DNA of 64,000 bases from CAYVTM01 sp964454645 (GCA_964454645.1 CAYVTM010000002.1:124001-188000); one strand, 5' to 3'; shown: positions 17,863 through 26,933, numbered from the stretch's first letter. Numbers and translations are program-made. The notes: generated from the letters alone by a model not told the origin.

Positions 17863-18852
17863 TTAACTAAAATTAATTTCTGTACTATCTCCCAGATTCA
17901 GGCTTTGGCTTAGTCCTTTCAAGGAAGCATCACTCCCTACCAGGGAATCATTCAACACTACATCTTCCAATTGTGAAAAGGAACCGATGATTGAATTTTT
18001 TAATATCGAATGATCCACATACGTATTTTCACCGATAGAAACATTGGGACCGATAATAGAATTCTGAATCCTACAATTTTCCGCAATGCTTACCGGCGGA
18101 ATGATAATGGTATTTGGGAACCTGGGGATATCGGGCATTTTTATACGACTCAGGAGCATCGCATTTGTTGCCAGCAATACTTCTTTCCTTCCGCAATCGT
18201 ACCATTCTTCAACTTTAAAATGTTGAATTTTTACACCTTGTTCGAGCATACGCATAATACCATCCGTTAATTGAAACTCATTATAGGTACGAATATTATT
18301 CTTGATATTGTAATCGAGCGCTTCCATCAAGACTTTCCCTTCCTTGATTTTATACAAACCCACCATAGCCATGTTCGATTTAGGAATGAGCGGTTTCTCT
18401 ATTGCACGAGTAATAAAATTATCGTCATCCATTTCCACTACTCCAAAATTTCGGGGATCATCCACTTTTTTTACACCGATAGAAGAGTAAGGCATATCGA
18501 TAACCATTTGCAGGTCAACATCAAAAATTGTATCCCCCAATACAATCAATAACTCATCAGTATCCGACACCAGGTCTTTGGCAGTCCAGATAGCATGCCC
18601 AATCCCTTCTTTATTAGCCTGGACGACAAAATGAATATCGAGGTGTCCGTATTTATCAGTAACATAGGATTGGATTTTATCACCCAAATAACCGATCACA
18701 AAAATCAATTCGGTAATCCCTACCTCGGCGATGCTATCAATAATATGTCCCAATATAGGTTTTCCGGCAACGGGGACCAATGCCTTAGGTTGGGTATGCG
18801 TATGGGGCCGGAGTCTGCTACCGATACCTGCAACGGGAATAATTGCTTTCAT
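17863..18852 (-). CDS. Sugar nucleotidyltransferase with beta-helix tail, related to the one at 12977
   Basis: A 329-residue NTP transferase with GIGSRLRPHTHTQPKALVP at the nucleotide site, VLGDTIFDVD at the metal site, and a left-handed beta-helix tail (IAENCRIQNSIIGPNVSIGE). It is the first gene of the long minus run. It shares its layout and many residues with the protein at 12977-13984, so the two look like paralogues with different sugars. A glucose-1-phosphate thymidylyltransferase-like activity is a reasonable guess. Upstream (18853-19130) lies a 278-base divergent region with glyA; a near-consensus TAACTTCG box (18882-18889, minus) may be its promoter. Confidence 0.85.
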   Translation of the reverse strand: MKAIIPVAGIGSRLRPHTHTQPKALVPVAGKPILGHIIDSIAEVGITELIFVIGYLGDKIQSYVTDKYGHLDIHFVVQANKEGIGHAIWTAKDLVSDTDELLIVLGDTIFDVDLQMVIDMPYSSIGVKKVDDPRNFGVVEMDDDNFITRAIEKPLIPKSNMAMVGLYKIKEGKVLMEALDYNIKNNIRTYNEFQLTDGIMRMLEQGVKIQHFKVEEWYDCGRKEVLLATNAMLLSRIKMPDIPRFPNTIIIPPVSIAENCRIQNSIIGPNVSIGENTYVDHSILKNSIIGSFSQLEDVVLNDSLVGSDASLKGLSQSLNLGDSTEINFS

Positions 18853-19049
18853 AAACCGATCTGTTTAGCATAATGAAAAGCCGAAGTTACGATATTTTTA
18901 TTTTTCGGCTTCTTCTTTAAATCTGATTTTCGTAAAACTTTACTTATTTTTAACGCTCAATGATGTATTGAGCCTGTTTTTCTTGTTTACATCACCAATA
19001 ATTTTGAGAGGCATACGAATATTCTATTTACGAAATTTCCTTATCATGA

Positions 19050-19099
19050 AATGGTCATGCAAATATTTTACACCAAGGGTAAATAATTATTTGACCATT
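19050..19099. repeat. Nested inverted repeats upstream of glyA
   Basis: The outer arms AATGGTCA (19050-19057) and TGACCATT (19092-19099) are perfectly complementary. Inside them, TTTAC (19067-19071) and GTAAA (19079-19083) flank ACCAAGG. The element ends 31 bases before the glyA ATG. It could be an operator for a dimeric regulator or a leader hairpin. Nothing else was recognised in the 278-base gap apart from an AAGCCGAA/TTCGGCTT inverted repeat (18878-18911). Confidence 0.55.
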
Positions 19100-19130
19100 C
19101 CATGTGACAAAAAGAATAAATTATAACCAC

Positions 19131-20405
19131 ATGAAAAGAGATACAAAAGTTTTCAAATTAATCGAACAAGAACAAAAACGCCAGGAAGAAGGACTCGAGC
19201 TTATCGCTTCGGAGAACTTTGTGAGCAAACAGGTAATGGAAGCACAAGGCTCCTGCTTAACCAATAAATACGCGGAAGGACTACCGGGCAAACGTTATTA
19301 CGGAGGCTGCGAAGTGGTGGATCAGGTAGAACAACTGGCTATCGATCGTGTAAAGCAACTGTTTGGCGCTACCTGGGCAAACGTACAACCTCATTCGGGT
19401 GCTCAGGCAAATGCAGCGGTAATGTTGGCATTGCTTAAACCCGGCGATAAAATTTTAGGATTTGACTTATCGCATGGCGGACATTTAACGCATGGATCTC
19501 CCGTAAATTTCTCGGGACAATTATATGTCCCTACTTTTTACGGAGTAGATAAGGAAAGCGGCTTAATCAATTACGACACCTTTGAAAAAACAGCGCTGAA
19601 AGAAAAACCAAAATTAATTATCTGCGGAGCGTCGGCTTATTCCCGCGACTGGGATTATGAACGTATGCGTAAAGTTGCCGATAAGGTGGGTGCCTTATTA
19701 CTGGCAGATATTGCGCATCCGGCAGGCTTAATTGCAAGAGGCTTATTGAACGATCCGCTTCAGCATTGCCATGTAGTAAGTACTACTACCCATAAAACTT
19801 TACGCGGTCCACGCGGCGGTTTAATCATGATGGGCAATGATTTTGAAAATCCTTTCGGGTTAAAAACACCTAAAGGAGAATTAAAGATGATGTCGCAACT
19901 GCTTGATTCTGCGGTATTTCCAGGAACACAAGGCGGCCCTCTTGAGCATGTGATTGCTGCAAAAGCCGTAGCATTCGGAGAAGCGCTCAGCGAACCTTAC
20001 TTCAAATACATCCTTCAGGTGAAAAAGAACGCACAGGCAATGGCAAAAGCGTTTTTAAACAGAGGCTATCATATTATTTCGGGGGGAACGGACAATCATT
20101 TGATGCTGATAGACCTCCGCAATAAAAACATTACCGGCAAAACCGCAGAAAATGCTTTGGTAAAAGCGGGGATTACCATTAATAAAAACATGGTGCCTTT
20201 CGATGATAAATCACCTTTTGTTACTTCGGGTATTCGTGTTGGAACAGCTGCTATTACCAGCAGAGGCATGAAAGAGAAGCACATGGATATGATTGTTGAG
20301 CTGATTAATGTAGTATTGATGGATGCTGAAAACGAGAAAACCCTTAAAGGTGTAGAAAAACAGGTTCGTACATGGATGGAGGAATTTCCTTTATATATCG
20401 GCTAA
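19131..20405 (+). CDS. glyA: Serine hydroxymethyltransferase
   Basis: PLP enzyme that interconverts serine and glycine while charging tetrahydrofolate with a one-carbon unit. From the ATG at 19131 the protein has 424 residues, the normal length, and starts MKRDTKVFKLIE, which aligns with other Bacteroidota GlyA proteins; a GTG 27 bases earlier would add a non-homologous tail. Visible motifs are GLELIASENFVS (21-32), LTNKYAEGLPGKRYYGG and the PLP lysine Lys222 in STTTHKTLRGPRGG (217-230). It is a single-gene unit with nested inverted repeats in front and a hairpin behind. Confidence 0.97.
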   Translation: MKRDTKVFKLIEQEQKRQEEGLELIASENFVSKQVMEAQGSCLTNKYAEGLPGKRYYGGCEVVDQVEQLAIDRVKQLFGATWANVQPHSGAQANAAVMLALLKPGDKILGFDLSHGGHLTHGSPVNFSGQLYVPTFYGVDKESGLINYDTFEKTALKEKPKLIICGASAYSRDWDYERMRKVADKVGALLLADIAHPAGLIARGLLNDPLQHCHVVSTTTHKTLRGPRGGLIMMGNDFENPFGLKTPKGELKMMSQLLDSAVFPGTQGGPLEHVIAAKAVAFGEALSEPYFKYILQVKKNAQAMAKAFLNRGYHIISGGTDNHLMLIDLRNKNITGKTAENALVKAGITINKNMVPFDDKSPFVTSGIRVGTAAITSRGMKEKHMDMIVELINVVLMDAENEKTLKGVEKQVRTWMEEFPLYIG

Positions 20406-20419
20406 ACGCTGTAAAAAAC

Positions 20420-20450
20420 AAACGGCTTTAAGCACCCCCTAAAGCCGTTT
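20420..20450 (+). terminator. Hairpin after glyA, possible terminator
   Basis: Eleven perfect pairs, AAACGGCTTTA (20420-20430) with TAAAGCCGTTT (20440-20450), loop AGCACCCCC, 14 bases after the glyA stop. There is no T run after it, so termination is plausible but not certain. A second hairpin, CGATGG with CCATCG (20476-20496), lies between it and the end of the convergent lipoprotein gene. Confidence 0.55.
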
Positions 20451-20529
20451 GATAGTTAATTTAAATTTACGCTCTCGATGGTCTTATACCCCATCGGACG
20501 AAAAAGGTTACAAAAAAATTTATTTTTTT

Positions 20530-21939
20530 TCAGAAAAGTTCATAACAGCCTATTGTAGAGGGATTTTGCCGAGTGTTTTCATCCCTGTCTATCTGTAATA
20601 TTGCCGGACTGCTCAAAAACATGCCCTTTCCTTTTGCCGGACTTCCCGCTTTCAACCGATAATTTTCGGAAAAGGAATTAAAGAGACTTAGACTTGGATC
20701 GGTAAAAAGAGGATCCTTATTCAGTATATTGGTATTGGAAAAATCGTTTAAACTCGTCCGAATCAAATTATATTCGATTTCTTTCTGAGCGGGAACCGCA
20801 TGGCGGGAATCGATTAAAAACTCATCCTTCAAATAACCCCAAACAATATTATTCTTAAAATCTATATCCAGCGGACCTGTAAAAAGCGTTTGGCCATCTT
20901 TCAAATAATCGCTGAAAACAACACCCGGATTCTGGCGGGTAGAAAAATTATTAGTCTGTGCAAAGGTATTATGAATCATTTCATAGCTGCCTCCCAGCTG
21001 AGTAAAGACAGCAAATTGACCACAAGCAAAAATCTCGGTATTATAAACATTCATTTTTGCCCCTATTCCGAAAATCCCGGAAACCGTAGAATATTTGATA
21101 ATTGAATTGTTGATGGTCACTTCCGGTTGAATACCATATACAGGATAAGTTCCTGCTACCACCCCAAATACACTCCCTTTAATTGCAGTATAGTTGATGG
21201 TATTGTTAAGGCTTCCCGGCAAAAACTGAATTGCGCTCCATTGCCCGGGTTCATTATAATATTCCCCTTCGCGACGGTCTCCCTGAAATGTCACCGAATC
21301 CATGTGTGTACCATTTACCTGTAAACTCCCTTTTACTAATACTACTGCATTTTTATGCATATAAATTCGTACCCCGGGATTAATAGTCAGACTGCTTAAA
21401 CTGTCTATCAATATTCCCCCATAAATCACGTAAGGCAAATCATTATTCCAAACTAAATTTCCGCTTAATACACTATCATTATAGAAACGGGCGTTTTGTC
21501 CGTACGATATAAGCTGCACTTTTTGTGTATTCCCATTTGTGATAAAATTTATCTCATCGTTCACGAAAAACGGCAATTGTTGATTATCGGCCTTAACGGT
21601 AACTTCCACAAAAACGAAAATTGAGTCTTCTCCGGGGATTTCGATATCGGACAATACATTCCCCGAAAATCCATCTACATTCAGTTTGTACCTTGCAAAA
21701 GGAGTTTCACTCACCAACTGTATGCTCGAAATATTTACAGCATTTTTATTATTGTTATATATTTTAAAACGTTTGGTAACCGAGCTAACTGTAGTAAATA
21801 GGGTATCGAATAAAAGTGTATCGGCAGAAAAGCTAAGCCGGGCAGATGGGTCATTCGTAAAATCATGCTCCTTTCTGCAAGAAGAAAAGATAATACTCAT
21901 TACAAGTATACCTACAAAAAAGAAAGATAATCTGCTCAT
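20530..21939 (-). CDS. Beta-helix lipoprotein of unknown function
   Basis: A 469-residue predicted lipoprotein: MSRLSFFFVGILVMSIIFSSC with the lipid-bearing Cys21. Residues about 35-150 form an all-beta domain (LSFSADTLLFDTLFTTV and a KRFKIYNNN strand). From about 170 on, repeated short strands (LTINPGVRIYMHKNAVVLV, INNSIIKYSTVSGIF, MNVYNTEIFACGQFAVF) look like a right-handed parallel beta-helix of the pectate-lyase type. No catalytic residues can be named. It is typical of Bacteroidota surface or periplasmic lipoproteins annotated only as hypothetical. Its own TATCTTTG box lies 14 bases upstream. Confidence 0.75.
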   Translation of the reverse strand: MSRLSFFFVGILVMSIIFSSCRKEHDFTNDPSARLSFSADTLLFDTLFTTVSSVTKRFKIYNNNKNAVNISSIQLVSETPFARYKLNVDGFSGNVLSDIEIPGEDSIFVFVEVTVKADNQQLPFFVNDEINFITNGNTQKVQLISYGQNARFYNDSVLSGNLVWNNDLPYVIYGGILIDSLSSLTINPGVRIYMHKNAVVLVKGSLQVNGTHMDSVTFQGDRREGEYYNEPGQWSAIQFLPGSLNNTINYTAIKGSVFGVVAGTYPVYGIQPEVTINNSIIKYSTVSGIFGIGAKMNVYNTEIFACGQFAVFTQLGGSYEMIHNTFAQTNNFSTRQNPGVVFSDYLKDGQTLFTGPLDIDFKNNIVWGYLKDEFLIDSRHAVPAQKEIEYNLIRTSLNDFSNTNILNKDPLFTDPSLSLFNSFSENYRLKAGSPAKGKGMFLSSPAILQIDRDENTRQNPSTIGCYELF

Positions 21940-21952
21940 GCTGAAATTTTTC

Positions 21953-21960
21953 CAAAGATA
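21953..21960 (-). promoter_or_regulatory. -7 box before the beta-helix lipoprotein gene
   Basis: The reverse strand reads TATCTTTG, an exact TAnnTTTG box, with 13 bases between it and the ATG. It lies in the 48-base gap after comF, so the lipoprotein gene probably has its own promoter with a very short leader. Confidence 0.55.
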
Positions 21961-21987
21961 TATAATTACGTTATTCCTGCTAAATTA

Positions 21988-22680
21988 TTATGCCGAAGCC
22001 AGAGTGGCAACTTTTACCGAACGAACACCCGACAACAATAACCGTTCAGCGCAGGCTTCCAGTGTAGCTCCTGTAGTAACTACATCATCTACTAATAAGA
22101 TTGTTTTATCGAGAATATGCTCCGGATGACTTATTTTAAAAACATTACGCATATTTTCATACCGTTCGATTCGCGATTTACGCGTCTGCGTTTCAGTATC
22201 TACACTTCTGAATAAAGACTGAATATCCATAGGTACTTCCATTGCTTCAGCAATTCCTTCAGCCAATGCTTCCGCCTGATTGTATCCCCTTTTCTTTTTC
22301 TTATCCGGATGTAAGGGTACCGGAATAACTATATCCGTATCCTTAAAAAAGGGGGATGCGACGAGCTGGTGTCCGAATATCCTGCCTAACAACTTACCAA
22401 CTTCCTGGTGTCCTTGATATTTTAATTCATGAAGCAAACGCTGTACACGTTCTGCTTTCTTAAAATCAAAACAAGAAGCCGCTGCACTTAAATCTACTCT
22501 TCCGTAGAAAAGCTTCGCAACCCTATTATCGAACTCCATACAGTTATGGGTATATGGCAAACTTAATCTGCACATAGCACAAATCACATCCTCCCCCCTG
22601 TATAAATGACTCCCACATGCCGCACAAAGATTAGGGAACAACATTAAAAGAAAATCTCCTATGTAATCGAACGCTAACAT
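21988..22680 (-). CDS. ComF family phosphoribosyltransferase-like protein
   Basis: A 230-residue ComF/GntX-type protein, linked in other bacteria to DNA uptake or use of DNA as a nutrient. An amino-terminal zinc ribbon with two Cys pairs (CAAC and CAMC) is followed by the phosphoribosyltransferase fold, with the PRPP loop ILLVDDVVTTGATLEA near the C terminus and the conserved KKRGYNQAEALAEGIA. ATG 22680 is chosen; the TTG 27 bases upstream overlaps a strong promoter box. Confidence 0.9.
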   Translation of the reverse strand: MLAFDYIGDFLLMLFPNLCAACGSHLYRGEDVICAMCRLSLPYTHNCMEFDNRVAKLFYGRVDLSAAASCFDFKKAERVQRLLHELKYQGHQEVGKLLGRIFGHQLVASPFFKDTDIVIPVPLHPDKKKKRGYNQAEALAEGIAEAMEVPMDIQSLFRSVDTETQTRKSRIERYENMRNVFKISHPEHILDKTILLVDDVVTTGATLEACAERLLLSGVRSVKVATLASA

Positions 22681-22704
22681 CTGTACAATGGCTGTGAGAC
22701 AATA

Positions 22705-22735
22705 CAAACCTAATTTAATGTCGAAAGTCTTGCAA
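22705..22735 (-). promoter_or_regulatory. Full Bacteroidota promoter of comF
   Basis: On the reverse strand TTGC (22732-22735), a 19-base spacer, then TAGGTTTG (22705-22712). This matches the Bacteroidota sigma-ABfr consensus (TTG at -33, TAnnTTTG at -7) and is the clearest complete promoter in the window. The leader to the ATG at 22680 would be about 20 bases. Confidence 0.7.
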
Positions 22736-22749
22736 CCGTATAAATGCAG

Positions 22750-23799
22750 TTATTTTTCTTTCACCGCAAGCTGTCCGCAAGCGGCATCGATATCTTTACC
22801 CCTGCTTCTGCGAATATTGGTAACGATGTCTTGCTTACGCAGATATTCAGCGAAGCGTTCGGTTTTATCTTCGTCCGCATTTACATAGTCGGCGAAGGCT
22901 ATAGGATTATATTCGATGATATTTACTTTACAGGGGATGTGTTTACAGAAAGCTGCAAGTTCTTTTGCATCTTCCAACTCATCATTAAAATTATCGAAAA
23001 CAATATACTCGAAGGTAACGGGATTTTTTGTTTTAAGGTAGTAATACTTTAGTGCATCAGCTAATGCTTCCAGGGTATTGCTTTCGTTGATGGGCATAAT
23101 CTCATTACGCTTATGATCGTTAGCGGCATGGAGCGATAAGGCTAAGTTAAACTTCACCTCATCATCCCCTAACTTTTTAATCATTTTTGCAATACCTGCC
23201 GTAGAAACCGTGATTCGTTTGTACGACATATTCAACCCATCCTCGGCCGTAATACGATCGATAGACCGGAGCACATTGCTATAATTTAAGAGCGGCTCAC
23301 CCATACCCATATACACAATATTGGTTAGAGGCAAATGATATTTTTCTTTTGCCTGACGATCTATCAATACTACCTGATCGTAAATTTCGTCGGCATTTAG
23401 ATTTCGTTTACGGTCCATATACCCTGTTGCACAAAATTTGCAACTCAAACTACATCCCACCTGCGAAGAAACACAAGCCGTCATCCGTTCGGGGGTTGGA
23501 ATCAACACCCCTTCTACAATATGATCATCAACGAGTTTAAAAGCGCTTTTTACAGTCCGGTCGCTACTTACCTGTTCTTTGAAGACTGTAACCGCATTGA
23601 TTACAAATGCATCACCGAGCTTCTTCCGTAAGCCTTTCGATAGGTTACTCATCTCTTCAAAACTTACAGCAGACTTTTGCCATAACCATTCATAGACCTG
23701 CTTGGCACGATAGGCCTGTTCATTCCATTCCTGAAATATTTCTTTCAAAGCCGGAAGATCCAATGCTCTGATATCCTTCTTTTTAACACTTGTTTCCAC
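22750..23799 (-). CDS. rlmN: Dual-specificity RNA methyltransferase RlmN
   Basis: Radical-SAM enzyme that methylates C2 of A2503 in 23S rRNA and A37 in some tRNAs. The 349-residue product has the cluster motif Cys116-x3-Cys120-x2-Cys123 (GCSLSCKFCATG), the MGMGEPLLNY block and the second catalytic Cys341 (DAACGQL). The start is GTG at 23797-23799; no ATG occurs before codon 50. A TAATTTTG box ends only 4 bases before the GTG, which suggests a leaderless mRNA. Confidence 0.95.
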   Translation of the reverse strand: METSVKKKDIRALDLPALKEIFQEWNEQAYRAKQVYEWLWQKSAVSFEEMSNLSKGLRKKLGDAFVINAVTVFKEQVSSDRTVKSAFKLVDDHIVEGVLIPTPERMTACVSSQVGCSLSCKFCATGYMDRKRNLNADEIYDQVVLIDRQAKEKYHLPLTNIVYMGMGEPLLNYSNVLRSIDRITAEDGLNMSYKRITVSTAGIAKMIKKLGDDEVKFNLALSLHAANDHKRNEIMPINESNTLEALADALKYYYLKTKNPVTFEYIVFDNFNDELEDAKELAAFCKHIPCKVNIIEYNPIAFADYVNADEDKTERFAEYLRKQDIVTNIRRSRGKDIDAACGQLAVKEK

Positions 23800-23803
23800 C
23801 CTG

Positions 23804-23811
23804 CAAAATTA
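23804..23811 (-). promoter_or_regulatory. -7 box abutting the rlmN GTG start
   Basis: The reverse strand reads TAATTTTG followed by CAGG and the GTG start. Because transcription normally begins a few bases after the box, the first transcribed base would be at or next to the start codon. Confidence 0.55.
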
Positions 23812-23866
23812 GGTATAAAGAATTGAATTCTAAATTTATATCCTTCGTATTCATTCCTGCTTTCTT

Positions 23867-23874
23867 TACCTTTG
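23867..23874 (+). promoter_or_regulatory. -7 box abutting the amidohydrolase ATG
   Basis: TACCTTTG is followed by AAG and the ATG at 23878. As for the divergent rlmN promoter 55 bases away, this spacing leaves no room for a 5' leader. Confidence 0.55.
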
Positions 23875-23877
23875 AAG

Positions 23878-25002
23878 ATGCGCAAGATTTCTGCAACAAA
23901 AATTATCACCAATAATGGCGATCCCATACAAAGAGGAACGATTATTCTGAACGATCAGGGAGAAATTGAAGCCGTACTTTCTAAGGAAGAATTTTTAGAA
24001 GATGCGGAGCAATATGATGGGTGTATCGTTCCGGGATTTATTAATGCTCATTGCCATATAGAGCTTTCCCATCTCAAATCTGCTATTCCCAAGCATACCG
24101 GATTAGTAGATTTCCTATTGCAGGTACAGGGCTTGCGTAATTTTCCGGAGGAAGAGATCTCAGCAGCAATGAAAGCTGCCGAAAAGGAGATGCTTACGAA
24201 AGGCATTGTTGCTGTCGGAGATATCTCAAATACCTCACACAGCTTTGCACTTAAACGCAAAAGCAAACTCTATTTTCATACCTTTATAGAGCTCATCGGG
24301 TTTAATCCCGAACACGCCGACTCAACACTGGGCTTTGGATTGGCCCTGCAAAAAGAGCTCGATGGCTTAGCAGGAAATGTAAGCCCGCATGCACCTTATT
24401 CAGTTTCGGATAAATTATTTCAAAACATTGCTGAACATGCAAAAAAAATAAGTATCCATAATCAGGAAACGATTGATGAAGATTTATTCCTAAAAAAGAA
24501 AGAAGGGAATTTTAATCGCCTCTACCAACAGTTTGGCATTAATATAGATTTCTTTAAAGCAAAAAATAAAAGTTCCTTACAAAGTTATCTGCCTCACTTC
24601 AACCAACATCAATTATTACTGGTACACAATACCTATAGTTCTTTAGAAGATATACGGACTGCCCAAGCCGGTTCGAACGAGGTGTTTTGGTGTTTATGCC
24701 CTGCTGCAAACTTATACATCGAAAACAGCTTACCTGATGTCGACTTACTCATGCGGGAAGATTGCCAGATATGTATCGGTACCGACAGCCTGGCTTCGAA
24801 TCATTCCTTAGATATCCTTGAAGAGATCCGAATTATTGAGAAATATTTTCCTCGTATTCCATTCGAAACACTCATCGCCTGGAGCAGTTTAAACGCCGCG
24901 AAATTTTTAGGTATTGATGAAAAATACGGATCGATAGCAGCCGGGAAACAACCGGGATTAAATTTAATTTCACCCGAAGGGCGTTTAGAAGTATTGGCCT
25001 AA
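23878..25002 (+). CDS. Metal-dependent amidohydrolase (deaminase-like)
   Basis: A 374-residue member of the chlorohydrolase/cytosine-deaminase branch of the amidohydrolase superfamily. Metal ligands are visible: FINAHCHIELSHL (HxH), SPHAPYS, LLVHNTY and GTDSLASNHS with the catalytic Asp. The substrate is unknown; S-adenosylhomocysteine or methylthioadenosine deaminases and aminofutalosine deaminase are related. ATG 23878 is chosen over TTG 23872, which lies in the promoter box. It converges on dxs and the coding regions overlap by 4 bases at 24999-25002. Confidence 0.82.
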   Translation: MRKISATKIITNNGDPIQRGTIILNDQGEIEAVLSKEEFLEDAEQYDGCIVPGFINAHCHIELSHLKSAIPKHTGLVDFLLQVQGLRNFPEEEISAAMKAAEKEMLTKGIVAVGDISNTSHSFALKRKSKLYFHTFIELIGFNPEHADSTLGFGLALQKELDGLAGNVSPHAPYSVSDKLFQNIAEHAKKISIHNQETIDEDLFLKKKEGNFNRLYQQFGINIDFFKAKNKSSLQSYLPHFNQHQLLLVHNTYSSLEDIRTAQAGSNEVFWCLCPAANLYIENSLPDVDLLMREDCQICIGTDSLASNHSLDILEEIRIIEKYFPRIPFETLIAWSSLNAAKFLGIDEKYGSIAAGKQPGLNLISPEGRLEVLA

Positions 25003-26897
25003 TCGTTAGCTTTTACGCAGGCAACAATTGCGTCGGTATCATAACCGCATTCTTTCCAGAGTTCGGGTTGTTCACCATGTTCGACAAAAGCATCGGGGAT
25101 ACCCAAACGCTTCATACGAACATTATATCCGTGATCGGCCATAAATTCAAGGACGGCAGACCCGAAGCCACCCTGTAAACAACCATCTTCAACACTTACT
25201 ACACGTTTGTAATTTGAGAAAATTTCATGTAGCAGTTCCTCATCCAAAGGTTTTACAAAACGCATATCATAATGTGCCGGATGAATATTTTCTTCAGCTA
25301 AAATTCGGCAAGCTTCTACCACGAAATTTCCGACATGACCAATCGTTAGGATGGCAGTGTCTCTCCCATCACGAACCTGACGGCCCTTTCCCTTGGTGAT
25401 TTCCCGGAAATCTTTTCTCCAATCAACCATCACTCCATTCCCTCTCGGATAGCGGATGGTATAAGGGCCTGCACCATCCAGGGAAGCCGAATACATCATG
25501 TTTCGCAACTCTTCTTCATTCATCGGCGCGGCAACAGTCATATTGGGAATACAACGCATATAAGCCAAGTCATAAGCTCCATGATGTGTTGCGCCATCGG
25601 CACCGGCTAATCCGGCACGGTCGAGGCAGAAAACAACGTGCAAATTTTGGATTGCGACATCGTGTATCACCTGATCATAAGCACGTTGCATAAAGGAAGA
25701 ATAGATATTGCAGAAAGGTACCAAACCCTGGCTTGCCAAGCCTGCCGAAAAGGTTACGGCATGTTGTTCGGCAATACCTACATCGAATGCCCTGTCGGGC
25801 ATAGCTTTCATCATAATATTCATGGAACAGCCACTCGGCATTGCCGGAGTGATGCCCATAATTTTCGGATTTGCTTCGGCTAATTCCAAAAGTGTATGTC
25901 CGAATACATCCTGATATTTCGGAGGTTGTTGTATAATTTCTGCCGACTTTTTAATCTCTCCGGTAATTTTATCAAACAATCCCGGTGCGTGCCATTTCGT
26001 TTGATCTTTTTCCGCCAATTCAAACCCTTTGCCCTTAACCGTAAGACAGTGCAGGAGCTTCGGACCGGGAATATCTTTTAAATCGTTTAGCACTTTCACA
26101 AGATAATCGACATCATGTCCATCAACCGGACCAAAATACCGGAACTTTAAAGCTTCGAATAAATTACTTTGCTTTAATAAAGTACCCTTAATTCCTTTCT
26201 CTACTTTTTTAACCAACTCCTGTGCGTTCGGACCAAATTTGCTGATACTTCCCAATATTTTCCATACATCTTCACGCATTTTATTGTAAGTATGCGAAGT
26301 AGTAATATCTGTTAAGTATTCTTTCAATGCACCGACATTCGGATCGATCGACATGCAGTTATCATTCAATACAACCAATAAATTGGTATTCTCTACACCA
26401 CCATGGTTCAAACCTTCAAAAGCAAGTCCCGCGGTTAATGCTCCATCCCCTATAACAGCAACATGCTGACGGTCGTATTCATTTTTTGTACGCGAAGCTA
26501 CAGCCATTCCCAGTGCAGCAGAGATAGAAGTAGATGAATGCCCTACCCCAAAAGTATCGTATTCGCTTTCCGAACGTTTTGGGAAGCCACTGATGCCTTT
26601 GTAGGTGCGGTTGGTATGAAAAACATCTCTGCGGCCGGTAAGAATCTTGTGTCCATAAGCCTGATGACCCACATCCCAAACCAATTGATCGTAAGGTGTA
26701 TTAAATACATAATGCAGGGCAACAGTAAGTTCTACCACACCCAAGCTTGCTCCGAAATGCCCGCCGTTAACAGATACTACATCGATAATGTATTGACGTA
26801 ACTCTTTACACAGCTGCTGAAGATCGCTTTCATTTAACTTACGAAGGTCTTCGGGAAGATGGATCTGCTCTAATAATTGACCTGCTTTATACTCCAT
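24999..26897 (-). CDS. dxs: 1-deoxy-D-xylulose-5-phosphate synthase
   Basis: First enzyme of the non-mevalonate isoprenoid pathway; it condenses pyruvate and glyceraldehyde-3-phosphate using thiamine diphosphate. The 632-residue length is normal. Visible are the TPP motif GDGALTAGLAFEGLNHGG followed by NDN, GPVDGHDVDYL and the transketolase block GIAEQHAVTFSAGLA. ispF, a later step, lies at 51958, so the organism clearly uses this route. A TATATTTG box lies 29 bases upstream of the ATG. Confidence 0.97.
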   Translation of the reverse strand: MEYKAGQLLEQIHLPEDLRKLNESDLQQLCKELRQYIIDVVSVNGGHFGASLGVVELTVALHYVFNTPYDQLVWDVGHQAYGHKILTGRRDVFHTNRTYKGISGFPKRSESEYDTFGVGHSSTSISAALGMAVASRTKNEYDRQHVAVIGDGALTAGLAFEGLNHGGVENTNLLVVLNDNCMSIDPNVGALKEYLTDITTSHTYNKMREDVWKILGSISKFGPNAQELVKKVEKGIKGTLLKQSNLFEALKFRYFGPVDGHDVDYLVKVLNDLKDIPGPKLLHCLTVKGKGFELAEKDQTKWHAPGLFDKITGEIKKSAEIIQQPPKYQDVFGHTLLELAEANPKIMGITPAMPSGCSMNIMMKAMPDRAFDVGIAEQHAVTFSAGLASQGLVPFCNIYSSFMQRAYDQVIHDVAIQNLHVVFCLDRAGLAGADGATHHGAYDLAYMRCIPNMTVAAPMNEEELRNMMYSASLDGAGPYTIRYPRGNGVMVDWRKDFREITKGKGRQVRDGRDTAILTIGHVGNFVVEACRILAEENIHPAHYDMRFVKPLDEELLHEIFSNYKRVVSVEDGCLQGGFGSAVLEFMADHGYNVRMKRLGIPDAFVEHGEQPELWKECGYDTDAIVACVKAND

Positions 26898-26925
26898 TCG
26901 TTACGTAACAAAATAAATTAAGCGG

Positions 26926-26933
26926 CAAATATA
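26926..26933 (-). promoter_or_regulatory. -7 box before dxs
   Basis: The reverse strand reads TATATTTG, 28 bases before the dxs ATG. The divergent 265-base gap to scpA holds one such box on each strand and otherwise AT-rich sequence. Confidence 0.5.
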
